Origin: Hymenopus coronatus
Lineage: Eukaryota > Arthropoda > Insecta > Mantodea > Hymenopodidae
Assembly (NCBI GenBank): GCA_030762935.1
Contig: CM060900.1
Location: 287,789,784-287,853,783 of the forward strand
Length of the DNA stretch: 64,000 nt
Reading direction: 5' to 3'
The translations under genes were made by a program, and so were the position numbers. The notes under the pieces are model-generated. The model saw nothing but the letters and a program-made list of their open reading frames with translations, was not told the DNA's origin and searched no databases. Numbering within the stretch: the first letter of the stretch is position 1; the number at the start of each line of letters is the position of its first letter. Below are positions 37,231 through 50,578 of this stretch, piece after piece.

Positions 37231-38981
37231 TATGATTATGGAAAACAATTTAAATCTAACAGGTGTTTAAATTAATTCTAACAATGAGTCCATACACCCA
37301 TTGGTATTTGACCAAACATAAGCTAAGTTCACTTTCATCTATACAAACCTTGTTAAATGCATAATCCTCTTATTTAAATTCTGAAATGTAGTAGCCAACC
37401 TATTTTCTAACTGTGTGAATAAACTAACAGTAGAACTATAATACAGCGTAACACTCATTACCTAAAACTATCATAGCACCGTGATACAAATAGGGACATC
37501 CATTTTTTTGATTTTTACTGCCAACCTATGCATAGATATGCAGTTTTTCTAAATGTTCGGCAAGTCAAGAGAAACCTGTCATATTTTAGTATTTATGATT
37601 GACATTCTTACAAACACATGGCTTTCTAAGTACACTATTGCCATATTTACTCACTGTCCACCTGCAGCGCCATATGTTCCAATGCTTCCTCTAAAATGCC
37701 TTCTTTCCATGTATTTTCTATCACAGTTCTCTTATGTTGAACTACTCTTCCCCATTTCTCACTACCTCATCAATTCCTTTCAAGATTGGGTTCTGTACTT
37801 CATTAAAAATAAAAGTTTTTTATTATTTCAGCTAACAAACCTCAACTCGTTTATCACAGCTGTAAGACATTTTGAAATCACAGTGTCACTCATAGTAATT
37901 CTAGGATGCAAACAAGAGCTATGTCCATGATATATAAAGGGTAGTAACAATTATAAAAGTAAATACTTATGCAATCGCTGTATATAACACAACCAAACTT
38001 TTTACAGAATGAAATCAAACAATCAGATCAGTCATGCATGAGAACATGCACGTTTATTTCCACTGAACCCATAGGTGTTGCAATGCCAATGGCATCATGC
38101 CTCTGATGGTTATGCATTCTTACAATATGATTGGTCAGCAACCAGATGAGCCCCTGCCAGCAAATGACCCACCCCATAAGTGTAAATCACAAGGAAATTT
38201 CTCGCTGATAGTACCTGACAGCAGGAACTATGTCTCTCATACTCCTGACTGGTTAACACATTACGACGTGTGGTGTTTTGATTCCAAATTCTAATGCTTA
38301 TTCCTGTTAGATTTAAGTTGTTTTCCATAATATTATGCCTCAAACTCCTAATAAAATGATAAAACTATGACCACTTTGAACTTGTTTGTAAAGTTTTCTT
38401 TGACATTACCTCAACCATTATGCTGAACAATCTTTTTCAGCATTTTAAAACAGCCCAAGATATTTGCCAACATTTTCAGCTTTGGAAATTTTTTCTGTCA
38501 CGATTGCCACCACAGCCACAAGCATCATCACCACCTGTATTAACTGTGTTCTATCTCTCAGTTTACAACTGATCAAAATGTGAGCTTTTGAAAAAATGCA
38601 CAAATGACTTCATTTTTTTGATTAATAATTATTTATTTGCCAATTCTTCTACTTTTAATTTTCTCTTTAAAAGCACTGCACTGCCATTTTCATAAAGTAC
38701 ATTCCCATAGAAGGTGGTCTACCTTTGATTTCCATCAATAAAGTCATTCTTTTGAATTACTACAAGATTAAAAATATTTAGGAATATAAACACTGCAAAA
38801 TATAAAAACATTTATATTAAAACACAGTTAGAACAGCAAAATCTATATGTGAAAGCTTAAAAAATGTTGGAAATGCAGAATAATTTGGGAACCAGGAACA
38901 AAATTAGGTGAAGTGTGATGCTACTGCCTAACTTGCATTGTGGGGCCATATCTGGTTGAGGAGATGCGCGCACGCATGCAC
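37231..38981. other. No recognisable gene
   Basis: AT-rich sequence with frames at 37553-37930 and 38097-38294 that lack known motifs. Confidence 0.4.
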
Positions 38982-39000
38982 TCACACACACACACACACA

Positions 39001-39069
<69 letters not shown>
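38982..39069. repeat. Compound (CA)n(CT)n microsatellite
   Basis: About 22 bp of CA units passes directly into about 66 bp of CT units. Confidence 0.97.
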
Positions 39070-39072
<3 letters not shown>

Positions 39073-41844
39073 GGCACACACTATTTTTTTCTTTTTCCCA
39101 CATATCATGGTAGGTTTTTCCATAGGGTCATTTAAGATATGTTTCCAATTTTTTAAAGTGAACAACAGCAGAGGATAATGGAGCCAAATTATGGCTTAAA
39201 GAGTGTCTGCAACCCTTGGATTTTAGTTTTAAATGCAGTGAATCCAAGGGAAATTCTCATACCTCATCAATTTTCATTTTTAATATTGACCTTAACATTT
39301 TCTCTATTACAATTTTGTGTTTGTTTATTTATTTAACAAAAACAAACCATCTTGAATGTGTTAAAATTGTTTTATTTAATTTTACATCTGCAACATTATC
39401 TATAGAATATTTATTTTTACCAATGATAATTTTAAATTCATATTGTGCCCTATCAATTTATACAAATCAGCGATTGTCTTAATCGTATATTTTTCCGTTC
39501 TCAAGTTTGATGAACTGCGACAAGCCTGTTCATTTGAAATTGAATTTCTCTTGTTTATGGATGCTCCTTAACTATTGTGGTTCTCAGCATCTCATTCTCA
39601 ATTAGGCATGAAAGAGCACTTAATTTTGCTCAGAGGCCTCTTCATCAGCTTGAGGTTCTGCTACATGCTACAGATTTATGACACGGGACTACTAGCTTTA
39701 CTTTCCTTCTGTAGGAAACCATGCTGGCATTTTTACACCCATAAAAATCCATCGCCCTCTGCCGGGTTTCAAACTGCAACCTTGGGAACAGTTACTCCTG
39801 TTACCCCTAAACCATGGAGGACAATACCAGGTTATTTATATTGATAACTGCATTTATAGAGGTAATATTGTTATGCACAATTATCTCTACCAGCAGTGCT
39901 TATCATTTTACAGGACACTTGTATTTCTCAATTGCCTTTAAAAATACTTGGGCAAATTAAGAAAAAAATGTGTGGAACTGTATTTGCCTTTATTGTCCAT
40001 CCTCATCTTGGTATTTCAACTGTTTCTCTGCTTACAACACCGGCAGAGCTTTTATTTAAGTTAGTGAAAAAGTTAATATAGATTGACCATAACAAGGGCT
40101 GCAACCAAGTGTGAAACAAGTGGATATCCTGCAATTCTTTATGCACTGTATTTCTATTAATAACAACTATGCAATATTCTGCTTATAATGCAACCTGCAC
40201 TAAATAACAGAGATACAATTTGAAGACATTAGGCTGACTGGAATTTGTCATATACATAAGTATTTACTCTGTTGCACGTTAGAAAGCAATTAACACACAT
40301 ACTAATAATGGCTAAATCAGAATAACCATTGTATCACTCAACTGTGAATCCACTGTTTCGGGTGACTTGGCTTACAGCTGCAAGCAGGAGTGATCCGCTT
40401 CTTATATTCACTATGCTGAACTGGTAGTGATCAGGGTATAAATTGGAACGAACCTGGTGAATAATATAAATTCAAGAACTGAGCTGCATATAAATTAATA
40501 GCTTGTTCCAAAATGTCAATAATTGCTTATGTTTGGGTACATTGATTGTCCAATGTACTTACAATGGTTTTGCATAGATCTTGGCCAGCCAGAGAAAGTA
40601 CTTATCATTCACTAAATATTTCCAATGGACCGTGAAGGGCCAGAAGCTTTTGCAACATCACATGGAAGTGATCAAAGTTTTTCCGGGATAATCACAGACT
40701 GCTACTGAAGCAAAACTATTTATACTACAAATAGCAAATGAACTTAGTGTAATCTGGAGAAGACATGAGCCAGATGTAGCAGAAAGCTGTTGAATGCAAA
40801 AATTGGCTTTTTAGGTGATGTAGAATACTTGGCTACGTTGGAGACTTGCATCACATATTAGCTGAAAAGTGGTGGGAATTAAAATTTAGATGAACTATGG
40901 CAAAAAGTTAAAATTCATTCATTATATGTCATTCCATGTCAGTTCAGACAAATTCAAACAAAATTTTTCTAACAAGTGTGCAATTTTTATTAAACCTTTT
41001 TATCCTGCAGGCTGTTTGAAAACATTAAAAGCATATATTTTTATTTTTAAAGAATATGTTTACTTTCGCTGATGTACAGTATCAAAATTGCATATTTGGC
41101 TGTACATCTTTATATTTAAATAGATCTTCCTCTGCTTTAAAGTATCAGACCTGACTAAATTTCAGCTTATTTGGAAGGTAATAATTCATGCTTTTTATAG
41201 CATTATTTTTTGTGATAATACAAGCCCTAAATCAGTTTTTTTTAAGTTTTTTAAAATGCAATATTTATACTCTTTGTTCATTTTTTGAACTTTAAAAAAT
41301 ATTGTAATAACCCTTGTTATATAAAATATACAAGTGCCAAATTTATGGATGGGACACACATAACTGGGTAATTAAAAATGTTCTTCCCAGCTGGTTACGA
41401 GGTTTTATATCAAGACTGTACCCTAGCAGCTGGCCCTTGGAGCATTACAACATCAGCTACTCATGCAGTATGGCTGCATGGATGCTTATTAGTTTGCATC
41501 TTTCACAAAAGCAAATACCCACCTTCTGTTTGACTGCACATGTGTCACCTACTTCTCAGGTGTTCCTGTATAGGTGGCATGAGAATGACATTTGCCATTT
41601 GCTTCCCTACCTTTGATGTTCAAGAGGGTATAGCCGGCATTCATTCACCTGACAATTTTAGAAATCAATATTTCAGCAATAATTGTAAACTAACAGGAAA
41701 ATATTGTAAATTCAATTTCAATACAGCAAAAGAAAATGTGTTGTCATTGTGCTTCGATTGTGTAGTGCACCTGAAGTAAATCACTCCTGATGTTGGGTGC
41801 TTTGCTTACAAAGGAAAGTTTGATTAGCAACAGCTGTGCCTGCA
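39070..41844. other. No recognisable gene; possible SINE scrap near 39.75-39.84 kb
   Basis: Mostly AT-rich. On the minus strand, 39835-39745 reads TGGTTTAGGGGTAACAGGAG then GTTGCAGTTTGAAACCCGGC, which resembles A and B boxes of a tRNA-derived SINE but with several mismatches. Open frames at 39216-39482, 39575-39844 and 41314-41779 show no family motif. Confidence 0.35.
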
Positions 41845-41920
41845 ACTAGAATAGCTGAAGTGGTTAAAGCGTGTTTCTGCCAAATACCACATAAATTGGA
41901 AGGTGGATCGAATCCTGAAT
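41845..41920 (+). mobile_element. tRNA-like SINE head
   Basis: TAGCTGAAGTGGTTA at 41852 fits a pol III A box and GGATCGAATCC at 41905-41915 fits a B box with one mismatch, about 53 bp apart. The cloverleaf is not convincing and no defined tail was found, so this is more likely a SINE relic than a tRNA gene. Confidence 0.5.
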
Positions 41921-43782
41921 AATGCTGTTGTTAGTTTGTTTGCTTGTTTTTTACGTGACCCGTGCAAAATTTAAATTTGACACATTAATGGAACCTCTTT
42001 CTGACCAAACTTCTCCCATTGAGCAGCAAATTATATGGTTAGCTCTATTTTGCAGTGTTATTATATGTTCTGCCGTATTACAAACACAGCAATATGATTG
42101 AAATTTTATAGCCAGATGCATTATAAAATATAACTTACAAATGCTGCAAATAAAACAAGGAAATGTGCCTATCTCAACTGGCAAACATTCCTCCAAAAAT
42201 CAATATTTTCCTTTTAAACACCCATATTCAAAGCATCTGTCTATAATTCTCGAATACTGTTATCAGGTTAAAGAATTTATCTCAGCCACGCATTCTCAAT
42301 GTTTATATTAGCTATGTATAAGGAAGCACTTATATCTCTTTTATGCTGGAAGGTCTCGCTAGATAAGAAGGAAATTAAAATGTTACAGACACAAAAATGA
42401 AAATAATTTCTTTAAGAATGTTGAGTGAACTCAGCATGATTACATTCCTTTATAGTTAGTTATGCAGTAATGTGACACAAACAAAATGCTGCGTGAGAAT
42501 AGGACTCAAAAACATTGAAAGCAAATGAATTCAATATATTGTATACCATAGGAAAGAATTTAATGTTGTATAAAAATTGTAGTAACGGTCACAAAATGCA
42601 TTGTAAAAGGTAACAAATGCCAGCAAATTAACTAATAGTAATTAAACACAGCACAATACAGTTGTGGATTGTATGAACCTGAAGCAAGCTTTACATTTAG
42701 TAGCATTCCCATTTTGCTTATATCTGGCACTATAGAATGTTGCCGCGTCCCCATTAGCTAGCTGTCTAGAAGTGTGCCTTTATCCTGATTCTCTATTCCT
42801 GATGAGAATAGATAATCTTGAAGAATTAAAAGACTTTGTTGATGTTCCATTTCAGAAAATAAGCATGTAGGAGGTGAGGATCAAACTACCACCTGCTGGA
42901 ACTTTTATATTCACAGATAGCAATGCAACAACCTTGGCTATTTCTCAATTGGGAGACATGATCTATTCCCCTAATAAGAATGTTATTTTGTTGCTAACTA
43001 GGCAACAAATTTCCTTGCATGGTAGAAGATTTAAGTACTCTAAGAAATGTTGTTAATATTTTGCTTTTGTGTTTAGATATTAATTTACATTTATTTAGGG
43101 GATGAAAAGAGAATATTATCTAGAACAAACGTGAATATTGCAGCTTACAGTATGGATTATAAGTTCCTTAAATTAATGACAGAAATATGAAGATGAATAC
43201 ATCTTAAAACAATATAATAATAACATGTTCCCGTTGATAGGCATTTTAAAATATTGGACAGGTAGATCCAGCCTGAAGAATTCAAGGCCAGAGCCAAAAT
43301 CTGCATCGTGAATCTCCTGGTTCAAATCCTGATTATGGCATTAAATTTTTCAGTCTGAATATACCTCCAGTCCTACACACGGCTTATTTGGAAAAAACAA
43401 TTAGCAAACACTGTCCTTCAGATTCATGTTCATATATGATGGAGGATTGAAGACTGAATACTTGGTCATTTAAGGGCACCATTGATGTTATAAATTTAAA
43501 AATATTATATACCTAATAAGTATTATAGTTTAACAATATTAACTTCATAATCAAACCCTCTGCCTTGATGTAACAACAGAGTTTTGCAAACTAGAGGTCA
43601 AAATGAAATCTTGTTTGCAATGAATATGTAACTTGTCTTTTTTCGGGTTTCCATCTTGTCTCAATTTACTTTTTTCACATGGTGATGATGAGTTAATCAT
43701 CTTGCCAGACAATTGTAAAATAACAGAACTATTTGTATCACTATATTCAATAGGGGAGTTATAATAAATATCTGATATGATC
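41921..43782. other. No recognisable gene; isolated B-box near 43.32 kb
   Basis: GGTTCAAATCC at 43319-43329 matches a B box exactly, and AAGGCCAGAGCC about 35 bp upstream could be a weak A box; this may be another SINE scrap. Otherwise AT-rich sequence without coding signal. Confidence 0.3.
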
Positions 43783-45055
43783 TATTCATATGACTTTCTT
43801 TACGTCTCTGTAACAAATTATATTAAAAAGCTTATTCTTCTATTTACTTCATGCTAACCAAGGTAAACATTAGTAGAAATGAACTTATTACTTTCTTTCC
43901 TGTAAGTATAAGGGAAATAAGACAATACACGAGACTGGAACAACCGTCAATTTTTTTAAAAAGCTGGTTGCTATGGGATTGAAATCAGTTTCTTTGTATG
44001 ATCAAAAGTTGGCAAGCTGCTCCTGTATAGAAAAGTTTAAGTATTTTAAATCTGAAACAAATAACAAAGACTATCTCAAAAACGATCAACCCTGCGAAAA
44101 AAAAAAAAAAAATAGGACATAGATTATGTGATTTAATGCAATCTACATTTCATGTAGTATTTCATTTTTGAATATCTCTTATGGTTTACCAGTTATGCAA
44201 ACTTCAGCAAAATTCACCCACAATGAACGGGTTTTCAGAAGTTATTCTCAGAAAATTCAAGATATACATTTTAATTCTGATTAAATAGCTTTATTATACA
44301 GCATTTTAATCAAAATTGTTAGAGTAATTTTTGAGAAAAACAAAGTTTTCAAAAGATTTTCCATGTAAAGGGTAGTTTGGGGTGGGGTATTCTCTTGAAA
44401 ATCTTCATGTCACATCCTTGGAAGATATCAAACTTAAATACCAGGTTTGGTTTTTGACCTATGCTGCACACACCCCCATACCCACCCACCCCCACCCCCA
44501 CACACAGACCTTTTTCTAAATATCTGATGTGTTCCATTCATATGACTTTCTCTACATCTGTAATAAATTATTGTTAATAAGCTTATCCTTCTATGTACTT
44601 CACGGTAATTGACATAAACATTAGCACAAGTGCTCCTATTACTTATTTCCTTACAAATAGAAGGGAAATAAGGTAATACAGTAGGCTAAACAGACAGTCA
44701 AATGTTTTAAAGTGTGGTTGCTATGGGATTGAAATCCATTTCTTTGCATCAGATTTGACAAGTTTGTATGAGAAAAGTTTTAAAACTGAACCAGTAACAT
44801 GGAAAATCTCATGTTTTTTAGGAGATCTATATTTTTTGTGTAGTAAGTTTTGTCTATCTCTTACAGTTTACCAGCTATGCAAAATTCAGAACAATTCATT
44901 CAGAATAAAGAGCTTTTCAGAGGCTATTCCCAGAAAATTCAAGATATACATTTTGTCATGTAAATTCCAAAATATAAGAGATTTTAATCAAAATTGTTAG
45001 TCATTTTTGAGAAAATCAAAGTTTTAAAAAGTTTTTTCAAGTAAAGGGTAGCTGG
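43783..45055 (+). repeat. Diverged tandem duplication, units of ~610 and ~525 bp
   Basis: Unit 1 (43783-44395) and unit 2 (about 44533-45055) share an ordered series of phrases: TTCATATGACTTTCT, AAGGGAAATAAG, GGTTGCTATGGGATTGAAAT, CAGAAAATTCAAGATATACA, TTTTAATCAAAATTGTTAG and GTAAAGGGTAG. Unit 2 lacks some segments of unit 1. A C-rich tract (CCCACCCACCCCCACCCC) closes the first unit at about 44476-44506 and a similar one closes the second at about 45063-45083. Confidence 0.85.
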
Positions 45056-45097
45056 GGGTGAGGGGACACCCACCCACCCCCACACTCTTTTCTAAAA

Positions 45098-45352
45098 ATA
45101 CCTTTTTTGGATTCTGGGGGGCCCAAAACATGTATTTCCAGTGAAATCTCGGTATTGAATTTTTGGGTGCAATACAACCTTATCTATACACTATGTATAC
45201 GGTACATGTAGAGAAAGTAAAAATGATTTTTTTGGACTAAGAGGATCTCAAAACACATATTTCCAGAGCAATTTCTGTATCAAATTTAGGTGGAATACAA
45301 CACTTCCTCTATACACCATGTCCATAGTGCATGTACAGAAAGTAAAAATAGA
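45098..45352 (+). repeat. Two ~130-bp tandem units
   Basis: Unit 1 starts TTTTTTGGATTCTGGGGGGC and unit 2 (from about 45227) TTTTTTTGGACTAAGAGGAT. Both continue ACATRTATTTCCAG, ATACAAC, CTATACAC and GTACAGAAAGTAAAAAT-like text in the same order. A third relative lies at 12.2 kb. Confidence 0.8.
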
Positions 45353-45549
45353 ACAATACTGACTGAGCCCAGTGTAATATGTGTAAACCAATGAACACTG
45401 TGTCCGGCAGCAAGTTATGCTTGCTAGCAATGCCCATATTTATTTAGAAATATTTTGCTCCATCATTTATTATTATCCCAACCTGAACTTCTGCACCCAT
45501 AAAGATAATTAAATGGGGATCAAGCTGATATTTTTAAATTATAACTTAA

Positions 45550-48010
45550 CCGCTTGAGCGATGGCCATTTAAGCGCTGCACGGCCAGTAATGGATATCCA
45601 ATAAACAATTCAAGGCATTTAAATTGTTAAATGTAGGTAAATATGCTTCATACATAAACATCTGTATCCTTGGTATTAAGATATTTTAATGAAACAAAAA
45701 CTGACTTAAAGCTCATTAAAGGCACTATACATCTATCATAGAAACAAAAGAGAGACTATATTAACAAAAGTTTAAATATCACTAATTTTTTCCGCGTAGT
45801 AAGTCATTCGCACCTAATTTGTGAGTCAGGCTTGTGCTATGCATGTACAAATGTATATACATAGAGCTAGCTAAGCACTATGTTCTCGGCTTCAAGGTTT
45901 AATCATTCTGTTTATTGCAACAAAGATATTACGTGTGTGTGTTTGTGAGGAACAGCCAAGCTGCAAAGAAATCAAACCTCTCTCTCAGCGTTTATATTTA
46001 CGCCTTAGAATAAATACACAGCGCAGATTTATGGTAGAGCCATGTACCTAACGGGTTCACAATTTTTTGTTTTAGCTATCCGAAAAGCACATTTGAAAAT
46101 GTTATATCTCAGTTCTAACCATGGCTTCGACTAGCAGTGTAGCTAACAAATTAGCTCATGTAGATAGTGTATGGGCTTCAGAAATAACTTCAGATAGTGT
46201 GGAGGACTTTTTGCTATATGACAGTGATTTTGATATTAATGGCGAGTTTTCAGATTTTGAAGGGGGCATCGAGGATATGGGTAGCAGTGAGGAAGAAAGT
46301 GACTCTCTTCCTTTAGGTGTTGGTGAAGAAGCAACATTGTGGGGTAGTCAAAATGACTCCAAAGCAACTAGACATATCTTCACGAGCACAGCCTCTGGTG
46401 TTCAACCCTAAGCTCAGCTGACTTTTGACAGCCAACCATTTGACATTTTCACAAAATTTTTTGCTGCTGACTTAGTGTCTCTCATTGTTACAGAAACAAA
46501 TGCATATGCGGTTAAGGTGAAGGAAGACCTGAATTCTAAAGGCAATATAGGGCCTAAGAGTAGAATTCAGAAGTGGACAGAAATAACACTGAATGAGATT
46601 TACAGGCTAATTAGTCTAATTACGCTCATGGGTGTTATTCTTAAACCAATAGACATGTACTGGTCTACAGATAACAAGCTAGCTACTCCATTTTTTGGGA
46701 AATGCATGTCAAATAACAGGTTTACTTCCATTTTGCGGTTCCTTCATTTCACCGGCACAGAAAATGTAAACGATAAGCTACACAAAATTAGGTCAGTTTT
46801 GGAATATATTATTTCAAAATTCAAAGAAAATTACGTGCCTGGTGATAAGGTCACTGTAGATGAAAGCTTTATGCTTTGGCTGGAAGCAATACATCAAAAC
46901 AAAGAGGGCCAGATTTGGCATAAAGAGTTTTGATCTTTGTGAAAGTAAAGCGGAATATCTTTACAATAGTTGCACTTACACTGGTCAAGATACTGATAAT
47001 CTGGAGACAAGGATTTGGAGTTATCTGGCTCCATAGTAATGCACCTGATGGAACCTATACTTGACCAGAGTAGGACTGTATATTTAGATAATTGGTACAG
47101 CTCCCCTAAATTATACATGGCCTTTCACAAAAAGAATGCAATTGGAACAGTATGTTCAAATCGTATTGGTTTGCCGAAGAATGTGAATACAAAGACTCTA
47201 AGGAAAGGAGAAATGCAGGTGCATCAGCTCCCACCCTTGACCTACATTACTTGGCAAGATAGGAGGGTGGTTACAGCATTGTCCAATTGCAGCCCTAAGA
47301 TTTTGATGATTGACACTGGAAAAATAAATGCCTGCACCAAAATGTAAATTTTCAAGCCTGATGTTATCCAGGAATACAATATGCATATGGATGGTGTGGA
47401 TCTAGTAGGTCAGGTATTGCAATCATATCCTTTTTTACGAAAAACGGTTAAATGGTATAAAAAGGTATTTTTGCACCAGCTGGATTTCACCATATACAAT
47501 TGTTTAGTAATTTGGAGAACTCTAAACCCACGCAAGACGATGACCTACCTGGACTTCCGCATATCTATAGCTATATTGAGCACTATAGCATTCAGAGGCC
47601 TCTTCATACAGGCGATAAGAAATCTACAACCCCTGCACCCCTCAGACTTGAAGGAAAACACCTTCCTAAAAGGATACCACCAACAGCAAAAAATTGCGTC
47701 CATTTCAAAGGTGTTTGGTATGTCATAAAAAAGGTGTCCGTAAGAGACTAACATGATATGCCATGAATGTGGAGATGTGCCCTTATGTGTCTATCCATGT
47801 TTTGAGATGTACCATTCAAAAAGGAACCTTTAAAGGCAAGACTTTATTCATTCTACAATTTATTTAAATTTATTATGAAAGATAAAAATTAAAATTATTA
47901 GGGTTAAGTAAGCATTAAATGCATGCATGCACAGGATATCATATGACGTCCATATTGGTTCTCCTGCATTTTAAAATTGATGTCATATGACATCCATATC
48001 CGCAAAAAGG
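45550..48010 (+). mobile_element. piggyBac-type transposon between TTAA sites
   Basis: TTAA at 45546-45549 is followed by CCGCTTGAGCGATGGCC, and TTAA at 48011-48014 is preceded, read inverted, by CCTTTTTGCGGATATGG. TTAA duplications and CC-starting, GCG-containing ends are typical of piggyBac elements. The 2.46-kb length suits the family. The inverted ends match only weakly, so the limits are probable rather than proven. The right end carries two copies of a CATATGACRTCCATAT phrase (about 47940 and 47984). Confidence 0.65.
46121..47833 (+). pseudogene. piggyBac transposase, frameshifted
   Basis: Start ATG 46121. The acidic N-terminus (FLLYDSDFDINGEFSDFEGG) is typical of the family and ends at a stop at 46409-46411. 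The DDE domain resumes at 46475: ETNAYAVKVKEDL, EIYRLISLITLMGVILKP, MSNNRFTSILRFLHFTG, KVTVDESFMLW. The first catalytic Asp lies in VDES. After a stop near 46933, 47015-47347 gives LDNWYSSPKLYMAFHKKNAI (second catalytic Asp) and KGEMQVH. The third part (47381-47728) gives MDGVDLVGQVLQSYPFLRKT. The Cys-rich C-terminus is seen at about 47755-47833 (ICHECGDVPLCVYPCFEMYH). All blocks are in order, with several single-base frame breaks. Confidence 0.85.
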
Positions 48011-48014
48011 TTAA

Positions 48015-49913
48015 GTAGTACAAACTATAAAAAAGGGTTTACTTAATAATTGTACTGTAATGGATAGTGAATATACACATTTTATCAAAATGTGAATACA
48101 TAACCTTAAAGTACATCTTTAAGCTGTAAAATAAAATTTGCGTCAACTTCGTATGATAAATATGTCATGGAAAATTAGCATTTATATGTTGATATACATT
48201 AAATAAACAATAAAAAAAAGCAAAATAATTAAATTTGGCCAAAACAAAAATATAGGTATATCTTTAATAAAAGTACAAAAGGCATCCAAACAGTTACAAA
48301 AAAATTTGAAAGACTGAGATTAGAAGTGTAGTTTGACCTGGAATAACTTGCATATACAATTGTAAGACAATTAATGCTTCTCACAGCGAGAAATGTTTCA
48401 TGCCACTTTAAAGCATGTATTTACTTTGTGACTTAAATTTATAAGCAATGGGTTCTAACCTCCTTAATTACAAATAAAAGCAGACATTTGGAATTCTGCT
48501 TGCATTGCTTGTACACAAAAATGCACACAGCTAACTATAGCACTGACACCAAATGAGTAACTTATTTTGCATGGCAAGCAATCTGATTTCATGCTGCTGT
48601 TCATAATGTTGTTTAACCATAATCACCTTACACACATCATAAAAACTATAGATTATATTAAAGAAAATTAGAACACATGCTCCAAAATATTTAAAAAGGG
48701 CATTCACCTTGAAGGCCCAATGCTAAGGTATCACTAGTTAACATGAAAGCTGAGCGCAAATGAAAACTCCATTGCCAGTGGTACCAAATTACAAAAAATA
48801 AAAATATGTAACTAAGCAACAGTCACCCTGCTTTCATAACAAGAGGTACCATATTTAATGGAAAACAATAGCCAGAGGCTAACAAACTACAGCTATTACC
48901 TTAAGATTATAAAATGCACCCTAAAGTGTATATGGATAAGATTTCAAATCAAATGTATCCTATAAACTTTAATTATACAAGTATTTACTTATGTGCTGAT
49001 TATTTGGATGCCTGAGTTTACAGTTTTGATCCTTGCTACCTTGTATTCCAAGATACCTCTATATTACAATAGTACCACAAGGACAAAAACACTTACTATT
49101 CCCGTAGATCTTCAGGTATTTCTATTTCAAATTTATAAAATGTAGATTTATCTATGGGACTATTTGGATTCTTGGGCCTTAACCTTTCACTGGCAACTAT
49201 TTCAGTGTAGGTGTTCTCCCATCCTAAATATTCCACCACATGGAAGTCTCCTTTTATCATCTGTAATCATTACAAAATAGAGATCTTAGTAGTTAAGGAA
49301 ACATGGTGTAGTGAACATAAAATCCTGACATTGTGATTATTTTATCTTAGAGAGTACTCGTCTAATAGAAGAACTTAAATAACAGACACATTTTCAAACT
49401 CACAAAATGTATTAGCAATGGTAATTTTTAAAGCATTATTTTAACTACCTTAAGATTTCCTTCCTGCATGTATCAAAGTTAACATGCAAGAAAACCAGCA
49501 ACTTTTAATTTTCATATATGAAACTTCTGGAGTGTGAATGTTAAGGTTCCTAAAAACTGCCTAACAATTAAAAACAAATTAATGATTGCCATATAAATTG
49601 AATATTTAAAGGAGTTGCTTTGGGTAAAAATCTTGAAGTATGTTCAATAAAAAGTTATAACAGTTTTTTCTATGCAAAAATTAAGAAGCATCCATTTCTG
49701 AGATTGCTCAGCATACAATATTGTGACATTTATTACACTATTTGCATGACCTGCTTGATGAGTGTCAACAACTGTGTTCTATACTACCATGTCAACTACT
49801 TATTCTTTTGAGTCAGCAGAAAAGGCAAAGGTAAAAAACAGATTGCACATACCAAGATAGATTGTGAGTTATTACTTGGTGAAGGACATCAGCCATGTGA
49901 GTAGTTATAATCC
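48015..49913. other. No recognisable gene
   Basis: AT-rich sequence up to the compositional border of the Polinton-like element. The frame at 49620-49811 has no motif. Confidence 0.4.
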
Positions 49914-50062
49914 CAGATTAAGCAAGTGGATTAACGTTAATCCTGCCGATAGGGGCGCTAGTGTCGCTCTTAATCCACCTTAATCCGTGGATTAAGGCGA
50001 ATTAGCAGCGACACTAGCGCCCCTAGCGGTAGGATTATCACCGATCGCCTAATCTGAGAAAG
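49914..50062. repeat. Near-perfect palindrome at the element's left border
   Basis: The two halves of this ~150-bp stretch are inverted copies. The core arms GGGGCGCTAGTGTCGCT and AGCGACACTAGCGCCCC match exactly. The outer parts (CAGATTAAGC versus GCCTAATCTG; TTAATCCTGCC versus GGTAGGATTA) match with few changes. The centre is CCTTAATCC-GT-GGATTAAGG. It would fold into one long hairpin. It could be the Polinton terminus, a snap-back miniature transposon at the same place, or a replication structure. Confidence 0.85.
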
Positions 50063-50180
50063 AGGATGAGATGGATTAAGGACATGGGGAGCTTAATGCT
50101 GAGGAAGTGATCGGGACGGCAGTTTGGGAGGGAAAGGTGGACCACAAGGGAAGTACGTGTTTATATACAGAAGGGGAAAA

Positions 50181-50525
50181 TGACGTGGCGCGTTGTGATT
50201 TGAGAGAATGAGGAATGCGATTGGTGGAAATAAAAGGGGATGGAGTGGGAAAATGACGTGGCCTGTTGTGATTGGAGAGAAAAAATGAGGAATTGGATTG
50301 GGGCAAGATTTTGGGTTAGAGCTGAAATTAAGGAAGATTTTTTTTCCAGAAAAAAAAATAGTGACGTGAGTTTGATAAGAGACCGGCGAAGGGATGCGGG
50401 TGGGATGTGGGAGAGGAATGAAGGAATGATTTGCAAGAATGAGGTAAAAATGCGATGAGGAAGTGACGTGGCGTGTTGGGATTGGTGAAAATAAGGAGGA
50501 ATGTGATTGGTGGAAATAAAAGGTG
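50181..50525 (+). promoter_or_regulatory. Repeated TGACGTG / ATTGG promoter modules
   Basis: TGACGTGGCGCGTTGTGATT (50181), TGACGTGGCCTGTTGTGATT (50254) and TGACGTGGCGTGTTGGGATT (50464) are near-identical. A second phrase, GAGGAATGYGATTGGTGGAA then ATAAAAGG, follows at 50212 and 50496. Each module combines a CRE/bZIP-like TGACGTG core with ATTGG, the reverse of a CCAAT box. The first and third modules are 283 bp apart. Position just upstream of a TATA box supports an enhancer/promoter role; this is an inference. Confidence 0.65.
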
Positions 50526-50578
50526 ATACGATTGGTTGAAAAAATGAGAAGGGAGAAGAGTGGGAGATGAAGGTTCGG

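Noticed and set aside
38857..39165. Open frames with long Arg-Glu or Ser-Leu runs
   Set aside because: They are translations of the (CA)n(CT)n microsatellite.
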